This document shows, one piece after another, positions 63,275 to 64,000 of a stretch of DNA of 64,000 nt. Both the position numbers and the translations under genes were made by a program. The DNA is from Clostridia bacterium (GTDB taxonomy: Bacteria; Bacillota; Clostridia; UMGS1883; UMGS1540): assembly GCA_017450025.1 (NCBI GenBank), contig JAFSYJ010000032.1, forward strand, positions 45,090 to 109,089, in the 5' to 3' direction. Position 1 is the first letter of the stretch. Each line of letters opens with the position of its first letter. Under the pieces are notes generated by a model that searched no databases, was not told the DNA's origin, and was given only the letters and a program-made list of their open reading frames with translations.

Positions 63275-63778
63275 TCAAATAATTATATTTTCCATATATA
63301 AGCCGTGGAACAGAGCACAAATTATAACGCTGACGGCATTTGCGGCGCAAAGCCACCAAAACATTTTTTTAAATTTGTGCTTAAAAATAATTTTGACAGT
63401 AAAGCCTTCAATTAGTACATTTGTGAGTACGGCAAGAGCATAACTCATTAACCAATGCGTCGGGTGAAAGGTATCATAGACGAAGGGTGTGATCAAAAGC
63501 TCGCCTATAAAACCGCTTAAAGGGATTAAAAATATGCCGAAAGCGGTCGAAACCAAATTCATAATAAAGGCTATCAGAGCGGACTTTAACAGAGATTCCT
63601 TCAAAAAATATTTTACAAATACGATTTCTGCCGCAAGCCCTGTCAGTATTACATACCAGCTTCTCATACCCTCTGCAATATATAAAGACGGCCAAACCAT
63701 GTTTGCGCTTGCATAAACGGGCATCAAAAATATTGACATAAATAAAAATAAGCCGTAAAAAGTTTTTTCTTTTTGCAT
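63275..63778 (-). CDS. Integral membrane protein, unknown
   Basis: A 167-residue protein with about four to five helices (5-25, 40-58, 65-88, 100-128, 140-160) and HPTHW in a loop near 105. No family recognised. ATG at 63778 has AAAGGA at 13 bases. It converges with the flavodoxin-fold gene and no clear terminator separates them. The right neighbour is a repeat region. Confidence 0.6.
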   Translation of the reverse strand: MQKEKTFYGLFLFMSIFLMPVYASANMVWPSLYIAEGMRSWYVILTGLAAEIVFVKYFLKESLLKSALIAFIMNLVSTAFGIFLIPLSGFIGELLITPFVYDTFHPTHWLMSYALAVLTNVLIEGFTVKIIFKHKFKKMFWWLCAANAVSVIICALFHGLYMENIII

Positions 63779-63819
63779 AAGAGATTATAATTCCTTTCTG
63801 CAACTTTACGCGTTAGCCT

Positions 63820-63848
63820 ATTATATCACGCGGAGCGGCATCCGTCAA
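63820..63848 (-). promoter_or_regulatory. Promoter of membrane protein gene
   Basis: Minus strand TTGACG, 17-base spacer, TATAAT. Confidence 0.75.
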
Positions 63849-63857
63849 TCCGCTTTG

Positions 63858-63896
63858 CTTAGCCTGATGGCTCTAATTTGAACTACGGTTTTTTTT
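63858..63896 (-). repeat. 38-base dispersed repeat, copy 2
   Basis: Reverse complement of 7205-7242 with one substitution and one extra A. Borders the structured element on its right. Confidence 0.8.
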
Positions 63897-63897
63897 G

Positions 63898-63984
63898 GCA
63901 AATTTATGCCGATACTTCGTCAAATACCTTGTAAATACACCAAGTATTCCCCGCGGCATTTTCCTTGCCTCGACAAAAATTTGC
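63898..63984. repeat. Nested-stem structured element at right edge
   Basis: GCAAATTT (63898-63905) pairs with AAATTTGC (63977-63984); ATGCCG (63906-63911) with CGGCAT (63954-63959); AATAC-TTG (63923-63931, one bulged C) with CAAGTATT (63941-63948). The 63980-64000 stretch shows no gene, and the element may continue beyond the window. Function unknown; could be an RNA element or a structured repeat. Confidence 0.5.
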
Positions 63985-64000
63985 ACGAAACAAACTCCGA

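Noticed and set aside
1..64000. CRISPR arrays, prophage, insertion sequences, restriction or toxin-antitoxin loci
   Set aside because: No regular repeat-spacer pattern and no transposase, integrase, phage or defence genes were seen.

Overview
The window looks like chromosomal DNA of an endospore-forming, Gram-positive anaerobe of the class Clostridia. Supporting signs are spoIIE, a SipL-like spore coat factor, a YtxC-type sporulation protein, a YlmH-type S4 protein, WalRK with YycH/YycI, DivIVA, MsmX, an S-layer (SLH) protein and a 2[4Fe-4S] ferredoxin. AGGAGG-type ribosome sites and sigma-A-like promoters with 17-base spacers are frequent, and many genes start with TTG. I cannot place it below class level. 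I see no prophage, transposase, CRISPR array or rRNA operon, so most of the window is core housekeeping sequence.

Layout. 1-2.8 kb (-): D-Ala-D-Ala ligase (cut by the window edge), RsmI, a tRNA adenine methyltransferase and a ferredoxin. 2.9-7.4 kb (-): nitroreductase, a ClpE-like unfoldase, two membrane proteins and tRNA-Met. 7.4-11.8 kb (-): a spermidine/putrescine ABC transporter operon led by an XRE-cupin regulator. 11.9-15 kb (+): zinc-ribbon membrane protein, YqhQ-like DUF1385 protein and PrmC. 15-22.2 kb (-): HAD phosphatase, DivIVA protein, GltX, WecB and TagO (cell-wall polymer precursors), TrpS and an aminotransferase. 22.3-26 kb (-): lipoprotein, YtxC, a GME-fold protein and TsaD. 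26.2-29.4 kb: NlpC/P60 hydrolase (+), orphan MsmX ATPase, RsuA-type pseudouridine synthase and a DUF4830 protein (-). 29.5-31.7 kb (+): SipL-like and YwlG-like proteins. 31.7-39.5 kb (-): WalR, WalK, an unknown secreted protein, YycH and YycI, then an EF-G paralogue. 39.6-45 kb: YlmH, DUF6472 and L,D-transpeptidase (+); lipoprotein, DprA and TPR protein (-); small membrane protein (+). 45.2-49.5 kb (+): SpoIIE, two small envelope proteins and an RluA-type synthase. 49.5-53 kb: MgtE (-), an SDR reductase (+) and a G5-M23 peptidase (-). 53.2-61.1 kb (+): coiled-coil/SLH pair, HisS and a four-gene GldA/GldF/GldG/DUF4340 cassette. 61.2-63.8 kb: amidase, TMEM175 channel, small membrane protein and NADH:FMN-type reductase (+), then an unknown membrane protein (-).

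How the genes fit together. Three themes recur. The first is envelope building and surveillance: Ddl, TagO/WecB, L,D-transpeptidase, NlpC/P60, M23, the Wal system and the SLH protein. The second is translation and RNA modification: three tRNA synthetases, TsaD, RsmI, PrmC, three pseudouridine/S4-type proteins and EF-G2. The third is sporulation.

The least explained items are non-coding or very short. They are (i) the leader of mgtE, which carries a 20-codon open reading frame whose stop codon sits in a hairpin and which I cannot match to the M-box riboswitch; (ii) a nested-stem element at the right edge joined to a 38-base repeat also present near 7.2 kb in inverted orientation; and (iii) a leader with interleaved complementary segments downstream of spoIIE. 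No clearly new protein-coding defence or mobile system is visible.
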